A DNA stretch of 64,000 nucleotides, taken from assembly GCA_943735955.1 (NCBI GenBank), contig OX030956.1:15643695-15707694 (forward strand), in the 5' to 3' direction. The notes beneath the pieces are model-generated. The model saw nothing but the letters and a program-made list of their open reading frames with translations, was not told the origin of the DNA and made no database searches. Both the position numbers and the translations under genes were made by a program. Origin of the DNA: Piscicola geometra (Eukaryota; Annelida; Clitellata; Hirudinida; Piscicolidae). Positions 48,136-57,512 of this stretch are shown here, in pieces (within the stretch, counting starts at the first letter, position 1; each line of letters opens with the position of its first letter).

Positions 48136-48811
48136 GTAGTTGTAAGTGTGGTCGTGATTTCAGTGGGTGGTGTGGTAAGGATGGTACAAGTAAATAGGAA
48201 CAACTGATTTGTGTTATTTGAGCATAATAACATAAATGTTGAATAGAATTTTGTAATCATTGGACAGCTTAAGCAAACGAGTACAAAGCATTTATAGGTA
48301 ACAAAGTGCAGATATGAGATCCTTGTATAGTTCTAACGATTCACAATAATTACTACGACCAAAGCGAAAACCAGATTGTAATGAAGAATAAATATGAGTA
48401 CATATGTTTATAAACTACTTTTTCTGTTCTTTTAGAGATGGAGGACAAATTAGAAAAAGTTCTGTAATTAGATATTTGAGATGGTTCTTGAAATTTTTTC
48501 TAATGACGGGTATTAAGGTTTGAAATGAAAGAACCATTAGGAAAAATGTTTCTTTTACTTCATTTGATATATAATATTTCTTTTACTTTATTTGATATAT
48601 AATATTTCTTTTACTTTATTTGAAATATAATATTTCTTTTACTTTATTTGATATATAATATTTCTTTTACTTTATTTGATATCTAATATTTCTTTTACTT
48701 TATTTGTTATATAAAATTTCTTTATCTTTATTTGTTATATAATATTTCTTTTACTTTATTTGTTATAGTTATGATAACCTTATGAATAAAATATAACGAA
48801 TCACACTGCAG
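48136..48811. other. AT-rich intergenic or intronic stretch
   Basis: Composition falls sharply to AT-rich here. I see no gene. A 28-bp tandem repeat lies inside it at about 48,545-48,770. Confidence 0.6.
48545..48770 (+). repeat. 28-bp AT-rich tandem repeat, about 8 copies
   Basis: Units contain ttgatatataatatttcttt followed by tactttat, with single-base differences between copies. Confidence 0.88.
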
Positions 48812-48950
48812 CGATTTGTTGGAAGATCTGAGAAGGGTTTACGGCAAGGGCCACTTCAACTACATCTTCAGGAACCGATACTTTTTCTCCGACCACGCAC
48901 CAGACCCCAACGAGCCCAAGCAGTTCGATGTCTTCAAATTCAAGATGGCC
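48812..48950 (+). CDS. gene C exon 1
   Basis: 46 codons after one phase base, rich in aromatic and charged residues (HFNYIFRNRYFF). The acceptor follows an AT-rich stretch and the donor is gtgagtgt. Confidence 0.55.
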
Positions 48951-49423
48951 GTGAGTGTCTCTTTGAATCAATCTTTGAAGATGCCATCGAGCTTACAAAT
49001 TTTCAAATGCACAAAGCGAGAGAATCACACTTCCTAAATAACAATCCTTTTGGAGAATATATTTTTTGTTGCAAATGCATTTAAACTTCGCAAAGCAATG
49101 CCTCAACTGCTGCTGCACCACACCACCTCACAGGCGCCACTCTCGAGCAGAGGCTACTCCAGCAAGTCGATGCTCAGCATGCAGATGTGCATCCAAATGC
49201 ACAACCACTACTGCTGGGGACTCACGCAGACCTTCAAGGACCAGAATCTACTCGACGTCTCCCAAACACTCGCAAGCAACCAACACTACAAAAAATGCCA
49301 TTTGGGACCTGAGTGTGCCAAAATGATCAAGGAGTCTGTCCATTTTGACGCCATGACACCTTATAAAGATATTCTAATTAAAAACGTTCGTAAGACCGCT
49401 CAAGAACTTATTCCACGTTTCAA
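48812..49423 (+). CDS. unrecognised gene C, two exons (partial)
   Basis: Two plus-strand exons have good splice signals and coding-like composition. Exon 1 (48,812-48,950; acceptor ctgcag, donor gtgagt) encodes DLLEDLRRVYGKGHFNYIFR, then RYFFSDHAPDPNEPKQFDVF. Exon 2 (49,134-49,423; acceptor cacag, tentative phase-2 donor gtcagc) encodes APLSSRGYSSKSMLSMQMCI, then HNHYCWGLTQTFKDQNLLDV and HLGPECAKMIKESVHF. The exons join in phase 0. I do not recognise the family. The Cys- and His-containing stretch could be structural but fits no motif I know. The 3' end of the LINE lies about 17 bp beyond exon 2, so the insertion seems to sit in the following intron, antisense to this gene. Other exons were not found. 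It could also be a pseudogene fragment. Confidence 0.55.
49134..49423 (+). CDS. gene C exon 2
   Basis: About 96 codons, including SMLSMQMCIQMHNHYCWGLT and HYKKCHLGPECAK. The frame stays open to 49,493, into the LINE tail, so the exon end is a choice rather than an observation. Confidence 0.5.
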
Positions 49424-49439
49424 GTCAGCCAATCTACAA

Positions 49440-52400
49440 AATCAATCAATCAATCAATCACTAATAATTTGTATAGCGCCCTTTACTAAGTGAACAAAAG
49501 CGCTCAGCCATCACGTCCCAAACAAGTACGTCTTCAGGCCTCGACGGAAAGTTATGAGTGACTTAGTTGAAGTTAAAGAAGAAGGTAAAGAATTCCATAA
49601 AAGAGGACCACAGTAAGAAAAAGAACGTTTAGCAAAAGAGTGTTTAACTGGAAAACGAAAAGAACGCTTAAAGGTGGATGATCTTAGACCAGATTTAGGG
49701 GGTTGTTTAATTAGATTTTTAAGATAGATTGGAGCATTACAGTTATGAATTTTAAACATATTTAGGCATATTTTAAAAGTCACTCTAGATCTCAAAGGTA
49801 GCCAATGTAACAAACGAAGATAAGGAGAAATGTGAGAAAACTTAGGAGCACGAGCAACAAGACGAGCAGCACAATTGAAGGTTTTATTTAGAGGAGCCAA
49901 AGTAGTATTAGGGAGACCATAGTAAAGAGAGTTGCAATAATCAATCCTGGACAGAACTAGAGAAGATACAAGAAGTTGTAGGGTAGGATCATCGAGAAAA
50001 GGAAGAAGCTGTTTAATACGACGAATGTGGAAGTAGCAAGATTTAGAGACAGATAGAATTTGAGGAGCTAAAGACAAGTTAGAATCAAAAATAAAACCAA
50101 GGCTACAAATAGAAGATGAAGGGTTTAGAGAGAGTGAAGAGGGGGGAGGCAAAACTAAAGAAGGAAGAGATAGTAAAGACTTTGATTTTTTATTGAAATA
50201 TATGAGTTCAAATTTGTCCGGATTAAGTTTGAGAAACATAGAAGAAGCCCAAGAGATTATAGATTGAAGACAGAGAGTTATTTTATCAACAGTAAGGTCA
50301 AGAGAAGAGTCAGTAAAAGATGTATAAATATAGGAGTCGTCAGCATAAATTTGACTGTTTAGAGAAGATGACGAAATAATATTAGGTAGTTCCGAGGTAT
50401 AAAGAATAAAAAGTAAGGGACCAAGAATTGAGCCCTGTGGAACACCATAAGATAAAGAAACAGAAGAAGAACGAGAAGATTCTATTGATACATAGGAAGT
50501 TCGCTCAGAAAGGTAGGATTTAAGCCAGATAAGAGAGGAACCAGAAATATTAAAGGAAGAGTCTAAAACATTTAATAAAAGCGTATGGTCGACAGTGTCA
50601 AAAGCAGCTGAAAAGTCAAGGCATAAAAGAAGAGAAGAGGCATTAGAATCAGAAGTTAAAATAAGGTCATTATAGAGTTTAAGTAAAGCAGTTTCAGTGG
50701 AGTGGCCAATTCTGAAACCAGATTGAGAGGAAGGAAGAAGTGAGTTTTTTTCTAGATAGAAGGTTAATTGTTGAGAAATAACTTTTTCAAGGACCTTAGA
50801 AAGAAAGGAAATGTTAGATACAGGTCTATAACTGGATAAGGATGCAGGATCAAGAGAAGGCTTCTTAATTGTAGGAATAATAAATGAAGATTTGAGGGCA
50901 GACGGAAATTTAGATGTAGACAAAGATAAGTTAACCAAGTCCAGAACAATTGGATAGAATAAAAAAGAGAGTTCTTTAAAAAGGGTTGTAGGAATAAGAT
51001 CTAGAGAACAAGAAGTGGGAGACATAGAATTAATTATATTTGTAAGATGGTCCAATGTGACAGGAGAAAAGGATGATAATGATTCAGAAGTGAACTTAGT
51101 AAAAGATGGTGTAGGCCTATTATAAGACGAAGATCTAATATTAGATATTTTATTAGTTAGAAATTCAAGATAGTCATCAGGAGAGAAAGATGGAGGAGGA
51201 GAGTTTTTATGTAAAAGTTTAGATAAAGAAGACCACCTATTTTTAGAATTGGAGGAAGAGATAATAGAATTTCTTAAAAACGAAGAGTGTTTATTAAAAA
51301 GGAGAGTACGATAAGAAGAGAAACAATTTTGCCATTTATTCAAACAGGATACAGAGAGAGTAGATCGATAAATTCGTTCATACTTGCGAACTAGTCGCTT
51401 AGAAGTCGTGCACTCACAATCATACCATGGGGATTTTTTAGAGATTAGACGATACCGGAAAGTTTTAAATGGAGCAAAAATATCTAAAAGGGAAGATAGA
51501 GTAAGATTGAAATTATCCATAAAACTATCCACATCAGTAAAAGATTTAGAGCAAAAGTCAGAAGAAAGAAAGCATTTAGTAAAATTTATTTTATCAAAAT
51601 TAGGCCAAGAGCGCTTAACAATAGAAGAGGGGAAGTTAGAAAAAGGCTGAACAAGAGATAATTTAAAAGATATAAAGTAGTGGTCAGTAAAGTGGAGTGG
51701 AATAGATGTTAAGTCATTAATTTTGCTATAATTAGAAGAAATCACAAAGTCAAGAGTATTACCAAGAGCATGAGTAGGAAAATTACAATTTTGAGATAAA
51801 TTAAAAAGAGAAAGAATTTCAAGAAACTTAGCAACATAGAAATCAGAAGGTTTATTACTAGAGATATTAAAGTCTCCAAGAATAAAAAATGGACAAGATA
51901 AAGAATAAAGGAGTTCAGAGAGATTATGAAAATCATCTAAAAATTGAGGTAAGGAACTGTTAGGAGGTCTATATATAGCAATTAAATTAAATTTGAAAGA
52001 AGAAAGTTTAACAGTAGTAAAAAGGCATTCAAAGGAAGAAAAATGAACAGAAGAGTCAACAGAGATAGAATACAAGGACTTAAGTAAAATACAGATACCA
52101 CCATATGAAGAGTGTCGAGGAGAAAGAGGGTTAGTTGGAGGCCGAGCAAGTTCAACAAAGGAAAAACCAGTAGGAGTAGAAGCAATAACTGAGGGTGATG
52201 AAGCAGATTCATGCCAAGTTTCAGTTAAAATAAAAAAGTCTAAAGAGTTAGAAGTAATTAGATCAGAGATATAGAGTGACTTATTATTAAGTGATCTTGT
52301 GTTTAGGAGGCCAAACTTTAGATTAGTATTTTTAGAGATAATATTATTGAAGTTAACTTTATTCTTATTATCATTATTTATTTTTTTATTATTATCAGAA

Positions 52401-52650
52401 TTTTTATGATAAATTAATTTAGAAGATTTTTTATCAATAATAGAATTTAATTTATAATTCAATTGTGTGTTAGTAGTTTTATCTAGGTTAGGATTAGGGT
52501 TAGAAAGGATAAGCTTTTCATTTTTTTTATAATTTCTAATAAATTTATGGTCTAAGATCTGTAAATTAAAAGCCCTACGTCTTACACTACTTTTAGGAAG
52601 TTTAGCGAAAGAAGAGAGTTCTTTTGAGGAACTAATAAAATAACTTTAAC
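49440..52650 (-). mobile_element. L2/CR1-type LINE retrotransposon
   Basis: A non-LTR retrotransposon on the minus strand. One long frame carries an AP-like endonuclease and a reverse transcriptase. About 70 bp of 3' UTR ends in ggcgctatacaaattattag followed by tgattgattgattgatt, the short microsatellite tail typical of L2/CR1-like elements. No separate ORF1 was found upstream, so the 5' end is probably truncated. It is AT-rich compared with the NTE exons. It lies between gene C exon 2 and the zinc-finger gene and is antisense to both. Confidence 0.93.
49511..52645 (-). CDS. LINE ORF2: endonuclease and reverse transcriptase
   Basis: The open frame runs from just after a TAA (52,646-52,648) to the stop at 49,511. 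The endonuclease shows NTRSLNN, LTETW, AIYRPPN, GDFNI and TDHYF. The reverse transcriptase shows YRPVSN, QSGFRIGHSTETAL, LDFSAAFDTVDH, YGVPQGSILGPLLF and the catalytic YADD. The C-terminal region has LLHWLPLRSRVTFKI, characteristic of the L2/CR1 group. No frameshift or stop interrupts any of these blocks. There is no ATG upstream of or within the endonuclease domain: the frame's position at 52,460-52,462 is TTG, and the first Met codon lies well downstream. The start codon is therefore missing, non-AUG, or lost with a truncated 5' end. The intact catalytic motifs suggest a young copy. Confidence 0.92.
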   Translation of the reverse strand, partial: SYFISSSKELSSFAKLPKSSVRRRAFNLQILDHKFIRNYKKNEKLILSNPNPNLDKTTNTQLNYKLNSIIDKKSSKLIYHKNSDNNKKINNDNKNKVNFNNIISKNTNLKFGLLNTRSLNNKSLYISDLITSNSLDFFILTETWHESASSPSVIASTPTGFSFVELARPPTNPLSPRHSSYGGICILLKSLYSISVDSSVHFSSFECLFTTVKLSSFKFNLIAIYRPPNSSLPQFLDDFHNLSELLYSLSCPFFILGDFNISSNKPSDFYVAKFLEILSLFNLSQNCNFPTHALGNTLDFVISSNYSKINDLTSIPLHFTDHYFISFKLSLVQPFSNFPSSIVKRSWPNFDKINFTKCFLSSDFCSKSFTDVDSFMDNFNLTLSSLLDIFAPFKTFRYRLISKKSPWYDCECTTSKRLVRKYERIYRSTLSVSCLNKWQNCFSSYRTLLFNKHSSFLRNSIISSSNSKNRWSSLSKLLHKNSPPPSFSPDDYLEFLTNKISNIRSSSYNRPTPSFTKFTSESLSSFSPVTLDHLTNIINSMSPTSCSLDLIPTTLFKELSFLFYPIVLDLVNLSLSTSKFPSALKSSFIIPTIKKPSLDPASLSSYRPVSNISFLSKVLEKVISQQLTFYLEKNSLLPSSQSGFRIGHSTETALLKLYNDLILTSDSNASSLLLCLDFSAAFDTVDHTLLLNVLDSSFNISGSSLIWLKSYLSERTSYVSIESSRSSSVSLSYGVPQGSILGPLLFILYTSELPNIISSSSLNSQIYADDSYIYTSFTDSSLDLTVDKITLCLQSIISWASSMFLKLNPDKFELIYFNKKSKSLLSLPSLVLPPPSSLSLNPSSSICSLGFIFDSNLSLAPQILSVSKSCYFHIRRIKQLLPFLDDPTLQLLVSSLVLSRIDYCNSLYYGLPNTTLAPLNKTFNCAARLVARAPKFSHISPYLRLLHWLPLRSRVTFKICLNMFKIHNCNAPIYLKNLIKQPPKSGLRSSTFKRSFRFPVKHSFAKRSFSYCGPLLWNSLPSSLTSTKSLITFRRGLKTYLFGT

Positions 52651-52896
52651 CTGTCTTTATCAATATAAGATTTAAATAATTATATATATTTGATTGAAAA
52701 TCTAAAAAATGCTATCTAATTGATGCTCGAAAATTCTAAAAAACTTACTGTTCGACATTTTACCATATATTGCAAATTTTTTTTAAAATTTTAAAAGTAC
52801 TTTTGGATGAAATTTCTAGAGACTTTTTGGAATGAAGTGTAGAAGAATTACAATATTTAATGTTAATGATAGCGACAATGCTAAAAATGATATGAA
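52651..52896. other. AT-rich spacer between the LINE and the zinc-finger gene
   Basis: I see no gene or repeat. It could hold the 5' leader of the zinc-finger gene, whose ATG is at 52,897. Confidence 0.5.
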
Positions 52897-53296
52897 ATGG
52901 ATAGATTCGAGCTAATGTCAGATGCAAAAGAAAGAAGCAATGGCGCTTCTGAAGATGTAGTTAATATTGAATTGAAGAATGAAGTAACAAAAGTTATAAA
53001 TTCAAAAGAACAACTCTCATTGGTTAAAATAACTTCCGAAGACGAATCACTGAATCAAGATGGCTCATCCAACAATGCAGACAAGACGTACACATGCGAC
53101 CAGTGCCTCAAATCATTTATGTCCCGGTTCAAATTCCTTGATCACTACTTCAACCACAAGAACTCCTCCAAGCCGTATGAGTGTCCAGTGTGTGGCATTC
53201 GCCTTGGCTACTCCACCAGTGTCAACCGCCACCTCCAAATGCACCTCAGGGAGGTCGGGGCAGTTCTCCAGCCAAGAAGTCTTTTCTCTGTCCAAG
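52897..53296 (+). CDS. zinc-finger gene exon 1
   Basis: Leader and two complete C2H2 fingers. The proposed donor is GTCCAAG|GTTCAG; the frame stays open to 53,328, so an unspliced short form ending there is also possible. Confidence 0.7.
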
Positions 53297-54924
53297 GTTC
53301 AGAATTTGCCTGTTTAATCCTCAATTGAAATACTTTTAAATATCACTTACCTACACTTTGTAATGTGTGTCTGTATACAGTCTGTACACTCACATGCGCA
53401 GTTGTGGCAAGGAGTACCAGGACAAGGGCTCTTTGAAGCGGCACGAGGGCATGGTTCACTTGAAGGTACTGCAGTGTACTACAGTGTTCTGCAAATTATT
53501 TAATGTACTACAGTGTATTCAATGTACTTTATTTTACTAAAGTATACTAACATTTATTTAATGTACTTCATTTTACTAAAGTATACTAACATTTATTTAA
53601 TGTACTTCATTTTACTAAAGTATACTAACATTTATTTAATGTACTTCATTTTACTAAAGTATACTAACATTTATTTAATGTACTTCATTTTACTAAAGTA
53701 TACTAACATTTATTTAATGTACTTCATTTTACTAAAGTATACTAACATTTATTTAATGTACTACAGTGTATTCAATGTACTTCATTGGACTACAATCTGC
53801 TTGAGTGTTCTACTTGTTTGTGTACTCTGTTAGTACTTATAAGCTGTACTCATATTTGTTAGATCAGGTACAGATGTGTTGCTTTGTCTTGTCATTTTCC
53901 ATATTAAAATTTTTTTTAATGGTTTGTTTTATTCACAGCCTGACATTTATTCGCAGGCCATGTTACAATGGTTCTGAGAACCATGGTTCTTATGCGCCAA
54001 AGGCGCCACTCCACGCGACGTACACATTTTTCAATGGACACGTCGCAAACACGCAGCGCATACACATATAGTTCACGGTTGCTTGTTAGGGATTCGAACA
54101 GACGACCTTTAGGCTGCAAGTCCGACATCTACCATCTAAGCCATCCCCGCTCCCCACATGCGCTTTTGTTCGCTTCGTAAATAATAAGTGATTGATTGAT
54201 TGATTGATGAGACAGCAATGCATACATAAAAGAATAATTCAATTATCATTTTCATATTACAAACCTCATCATCATCATCTTCATCATCACCACCATCATC
54301 ATCATCACCACCACCACCACCACCACCACAAAGGTGGCTCACGCATGCCACAAGGCCTTCTCGAGCACACAGGCGTTGCGGCAACACCACAACACGCACA
54401 CAGGCGACCTCAGCCACAAGTGCGACCAGTGTGACAAACGCTACGGCAACGCGTCGTCGCTGCACAACCACAAGAAGACACACGCGTCAGTGAAGCTGTC
54501 GTGCAGTGTCTGCTCCAAGACGTTCTCCCTCAAACACCACCTGAGGAGACACCTCGCCAAGCACCCTGCCTTCCATGCCACCTTTGCTGCTGCTGCTGTT
54601 GGTGGTGGCAGTAGTGGTGGTGGTAATAGTATTGGTGGTGGTGGTAGTGGTGGTGGTGGCAGTAGTGGTGGTGGTGGTAATAGTATTGGTGGTGGTGGTA
54701 ATAGTATTGGTGGTGGCAGTAGTGGTGGTGGTGGCAGTAGTGGTGGTGGTGGTAATAGTATTGGTGGTGGTGGTAATAGTATTGGTGGTGGCAGTAGTGG
54801 TGGTGGTGGCAGTAGTGGTGGTGGGGGTCGTAGTAATAGTGGTGGGGATGGGCTTGAGGGAAGTGGGTCGCCAGGTGTCGTCCTTGCAAACGAGCCTCAC
54901 ACACGAGAATACAGAACTGCTTAG
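52897..54924 (+). CDS. C2H2 zinc-finger protein with Gly/Ser-rich tail
   Basis: Probably a nuclear DNA-binding protein. Exon 1 (52,897-53,296) opens with MDRFELMSDAKERSN, an acidic leader, and two fingers (YTCDQCLKSF...H...H and YECPVCGIRL...H...H). An exon at about 53,402-53,465 encodes CGKEYQDKGSLKRHEGMVHL, most of another finger, with donor AAG|GTACTG. The last exon (54,334-54,924) encodes three more (CHKAFSSTQALRQHHNTH; CDQCDKRYGNASSLHNHKKT; CSVCSKTFSLKHHLRRH). A tail of SSGGG and NSIGGGG repeats follows, ending ANEPHTREYRTA and a stop. My exon 1 donor (phase 1) does not match the phase required by exon 2. The first cysteines of fingers 3 and 4 must also come from upstream sequence I could not place, so an exon may be missing. 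No orthologue is claimed. Confidence 0.72.
53402..53465 (+). CDS. zinc-finger gene exon 2
   Basis: Encodes CGKEYQDKGSLKRHEGMVHL and K from a gcgcag acceptor. An alternative acceptor (tatacag, exon from 53,381) gives the same frame. Confidence 0.55.
53513..53790 (+). repeat. 39-bp tandem repeat in a zinc-finger intron
   Basis: About six near-identical copies of a 39-bp unit containing taatgtacttcattttacta and aagtatactaacattta. The first and last copies are divergent (tactacagtgtattca). Confidence 0.92.
53938..54210 (-). mobile_element. degenerate tRNA-derived SINE-like element
   Basis: On the minus strand, TGGCTTAGATGG (54,132-54,143) fits a pol III A box and GTTCGAATC (54,091-54,099) fits a B box. 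Their spacing is close to that of a tRNA, but the arms no longer pair well. Nearby are a tggttctgagaacca hairpin and, on the plus side at 54,181-54,210, ataataagtgattgattgat, which resembles the 3' tail of the LINE at 49,440. The tail lies on the opposite side from a normal SINE tail, so two elements may be juxtaposed. It lies in the last zinc-finger intron. Confidence 0.5.
54334..54924 (+). CDS. zinc-finger gene last exon
   Basis: Three fingers, then a tail encoded by an in-frame minisatellite (54,598-54,850) of ggtggtggtggcagtagt and ggtaatagtattggtggt units. The acceptor (ccacaaag) directly follows a (CAC)n/(ATC)n tract. Confidence 0.75.
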   Translation: MAHACHKAFSSTQALRQHHNTHTGDLSHKCDQCDKRYGNASSLHNHKKTHASVKLSCSVCSKTFSLKHHLRRHLAKHPAFHATFAAAAVGGGSSGGGNSIGGGGSGGGGSSGGGGNSIGGGGNSIGGGSSGGGGSSGGGGNSIGGGGNSIGGGSSGGGGSSGGGGRSNSGGDGLEGSGSPGVVLANEPHTREYRTA

Positions 54925-54934
54925 CAATTGTCCA

Positions 54935-55075
54935 CCCCATTATTGTTCTTATTCTCATTATTATTTATTATTATTCTTATTATAATTATTGTTATTCTCA
55001 TTATTATTTATTATTATTATTCTTATTATAATTATTTTTATTCTCATTATTATTTATTTTTATTTCGAAACTGGT
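54935..55075 (+). repeat. ATT-rich tandem repeat after the zinc-finger gene
   Basis: A unit of roughly 60 bp built of tattctcattattatttatt and attattcttattataatt is present about twice and partly a third time. Confidence 0.8.
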
Positions 55076-55187
55076 GAACTGGTCAGTTTATGAAGTGGCA
55101 TTCAAATAGGCCATCGTAGGAAGCCGTCACTCAGTCGTCTCTCAACAAGCTTCCAAATATGAATACAACAACAGAGAGTGACTGCAG

Positions 55188-55234
55188 TGACGTCACCGCA
55201 AAGAGTTGCACGCCACAAGCGAGTGATCACGTGA
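55188..55234. promoter_or_regulatory. CRE-like and E-box palindromes
   Basis: TGACGTCA (55,188-55,195) and TCACGTGA (55,227-55,234) are perfect 8-bp palindromes 39 bp apart, fitting CREB/ATF and bHLH-Zip sites. Whether they belong to a promoter is inference; no transcript start is visible. TGACGTCA also occurs by chance elsewhere in the window (for example 42,388). Confidence 0.3.
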
Positions 55235-55439
55235 CCATGCAGACAACAACAACAACAACAACAACAATGTGCTTGTTTGAGTATCTCTAAGGGTTGCTGC
55301 GTTGTTGTTTGCAAAATCACATGTGGTGAGTGTTGTGAGGTTGATTGACGCCTCTGTCAAGTGGTGGGAGGTGAAACGAGGGGGTGGTTGGTACGAGGGG
55401 GTGCATGTCAGTTTGATTGTCACTACTGCTCGTCATTGT

Positions 55440-55510
55440 GAATGGGTGATCGTTTGGGATGAGTGGGTGATCGTTTGGGATGAGTGGGTGATCGTTTGGG
55501 ATGAGTGGAT
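55440..55510 (+). repeat. 21-bp tandem repeat, about 3 copies
   Basis: Unit gagtgggtgatcgtttggga plus t, in non-coding sequence. Confidence 0.85.
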
Positions 55511-55654
55511 GATGAATGGATGGATAACACTACCAGCAACCTACCAAACACCAAGAACTGAATCAACCTAGCATTTCGATCACTAGCACACGCGCACAAA
55601 AGGATTTGAACAACTGTTTCATAATCGCAATCGGAAATGAATGGAAAACAAAGA

Positions 55655-55855
55655 TAAGGAAGAAGAGGATGATGGATGGAAGAGAGATAAGGAAGAAGAG
55701 GATGATGGATGGAAGAGAGAGAGGGAAGAAGAGGATGATGGATGGAAGAGAGAGAAGGAAGAAGAGGATGATGGGTGGAAGAGAGAGAAGGAAGAAGAGG
55801 ATGATGGATGGAAGAGAGAGAAGGAAGAAGAGGATGATGGGTGGAAGAGAAGGGG
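55655..55855 (+). repeat. 33-bp minisatellite, about 6 copies
   Basis: Unit built of gaagaagaggatgatggatg and gaagagagagaag. Because 33 is divisible by 3, one frame gives an 11-residue acidic repeat (EEEDDGWKREK) that stays open; coding is not otherwise supported. Confidence 0.9.
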
Positions 55856-56474
55856 GAAAAGGGTTGCGAAGAGTGATGGAGCCATCAGCGAAGGCAGTGG
55901 TCGCATGCAAGTCGAAAGCTACAGAGGTCTGCCGTGGTCAAACCCTTCAAACCTGACAATCAACCTATATAAGTTATATTCTCATAAAAGTCTGGTCTTT
56001 CCTACCATCAATTTTGTCACCGCTGTGCAATCCTCGTGAGGTGAGTGCATGGCGGTCAGTGCAAGCGCGTACAAAAGTTCTAAAAGCAGCGAGATTGATG
56101 GGTGAGCGAGCGGGTGGGCTTCGTTGGACGTTGGCAGGCATCGAAAAGAAGACAAAAGTTAACGCTGAAACTCGTACGCTGGTGACGAATGAATGGGCCT
56201 AGAGAGCATCAACTGGGTGAGGGAAAACCACGACTAGTTCGAATTAATCGGGTGAATCATTGTGAAAGGTCAAATCGAATGAACAGATCACTTCAACGGG
56301 CAACTAATACTACACCAGAGCAACAAAGCAACGCCACAAAGGAGGGAGGAACGGATGAAGGCAACACCACTACTGCATAGAACAGTCGAGCAGGGAATGA
56401 TGGCATGCAAGCAGGCGACGAGGCAGCCGTGTTGGCGCCACGTAATCTCGTCCAGCGCAGTCCTCAATAAGCTT

Positions 56475-56592
56475 CAGATGCAGATGATGATGATGATGAT
56501 GCAGATGATGATGATGATGATGATGCAGATGCAGATGATGATGATGCAGATGATGCAGATGCAGATGATGATGATGATGATGATGATGATGG
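56475..56592 (+). repeat. GATGAT/GCAGAT microsatellite
   Basis: Trinucleotide and hexanucleotide mixture of atg, cag and gat. Confidence 0.9.
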
Positions 56593-56877
56593 CAACCGCT
56601 TAGAAACTCAGCATCCGGGTCTTCCCCGTCAGAACTTGTTCCACATAAAAATAATAATTTAAATGTTAAAGCGAGAACAATTAGAAACAGCTTTCAATTG
56701 TGAATAATTTGAAATTCCAAAGTGTTTCGAGTGCCCAGTTTGAAGAGAGCTGCTGCATGTCCGTCGCCTCCCAACGATGCGATGCGATTTGATGAAGATG
56801 TTTTACAGGGTGCCAAAGATCGTCCATAAAGTGCCTCAGTGAAACTGAGAGGTGCAAAATCAAATATATACAGGAAA
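56593..56877. other. short unique stretch, nothing recognised
   Basis: No conserved frame, RNA gene or repeat recognised. Confidence 0.5.
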
Positions 56878-57050
56878 GCACCAACAACCATTCCCGACAA
56901 CCACCAACAACCACCACCAATCACCAACAACAACCACCACCACCAATCACCAACACCAATCACCGACACCAACAATCACCACCAACAACCACCACCAATC
57001 ACCACCACCAATCACCAAAACAACCACCACCAATCACCACCACCACTAAC
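56878..57050 (+). repeat. CAACCACCACCAATCAC repeat
   Basis: Imperfect units of caccaacaaccaccaccaat. Confidence 0.85.
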
Positions 57051-57153
57051 CACCATGACCAGCATCAGACACTCTATTGAAAATGAAACATCAAGCATCC
57101 TATATGTTCGGACAGAACAGCAATATGCGAGTATTTAACAATATTAGGCGCTT

Positions 57154-57495
57154 ATCATCAGTATCATCACCAACACCCCCACCATCGGTATCATCACCAA
57201 CACCCCCACCATCGGTATCATCACCAACACCCCCACCATCGGTATCATCACCAACACCCCCACCATCGGTATCATCACCAACACCCCCACCATCGGTATC
57301 ATCACCAACACCCCCACCATCGGTATCATCACCAACACCCCCACCATCGGTATCATCACCAACACCCCCACCATCGGTATCATCACCAACACCCCCACCA
57401 TCAGTATCATCACCAACACCCCCACCATCGGTATCATCACCAACACCCCCACCATCGGTATCATCACCAACACCCCCACCACCAGTATCATTATC
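57154..57495 (+). repeat. 27-bp minisatellite, about 12 copies
   Basis: Unit atcaccaacacccccaccat plus cggtatc. Since 27 is divisible by 3, it gives an open PTPPPSVSS frame, which I do not take as coding. It lies downstream of the piece A stop. Confidence 0.93.
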
Positions 57496-57512
57496 AGTAT
57501 CTCATACCATCA

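Larger units (their letters stand above)
55076..56470. other. intergenic region without a supported gene
   Basis: Contains two short tandem repeats and two palindromic sites described separately. Several short frames are open, but none resembles a known protein or has convincing splice structure. Confidence 0.5.

Noticed and set aside
47589..48260. TTTTSPNITLP frame resembling a Thr-rich cell-surface protein
   Set aside because: The 33-bp repeat is divisible by 3 and yields a repeating frame on each strand.
52480..52500. TTAGGG-like sequence inside the LINE
   Set aside because: Only an imperfect aggattagggttag that is part of the continuous ORF2 frame, not a telomeric tract.
54085..54160. 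Functional tRNA gene
   Set aside because: A and B boxes are present, but the acceptor and T arms do not pair, so it is treated as a tRNA-derived repeat.
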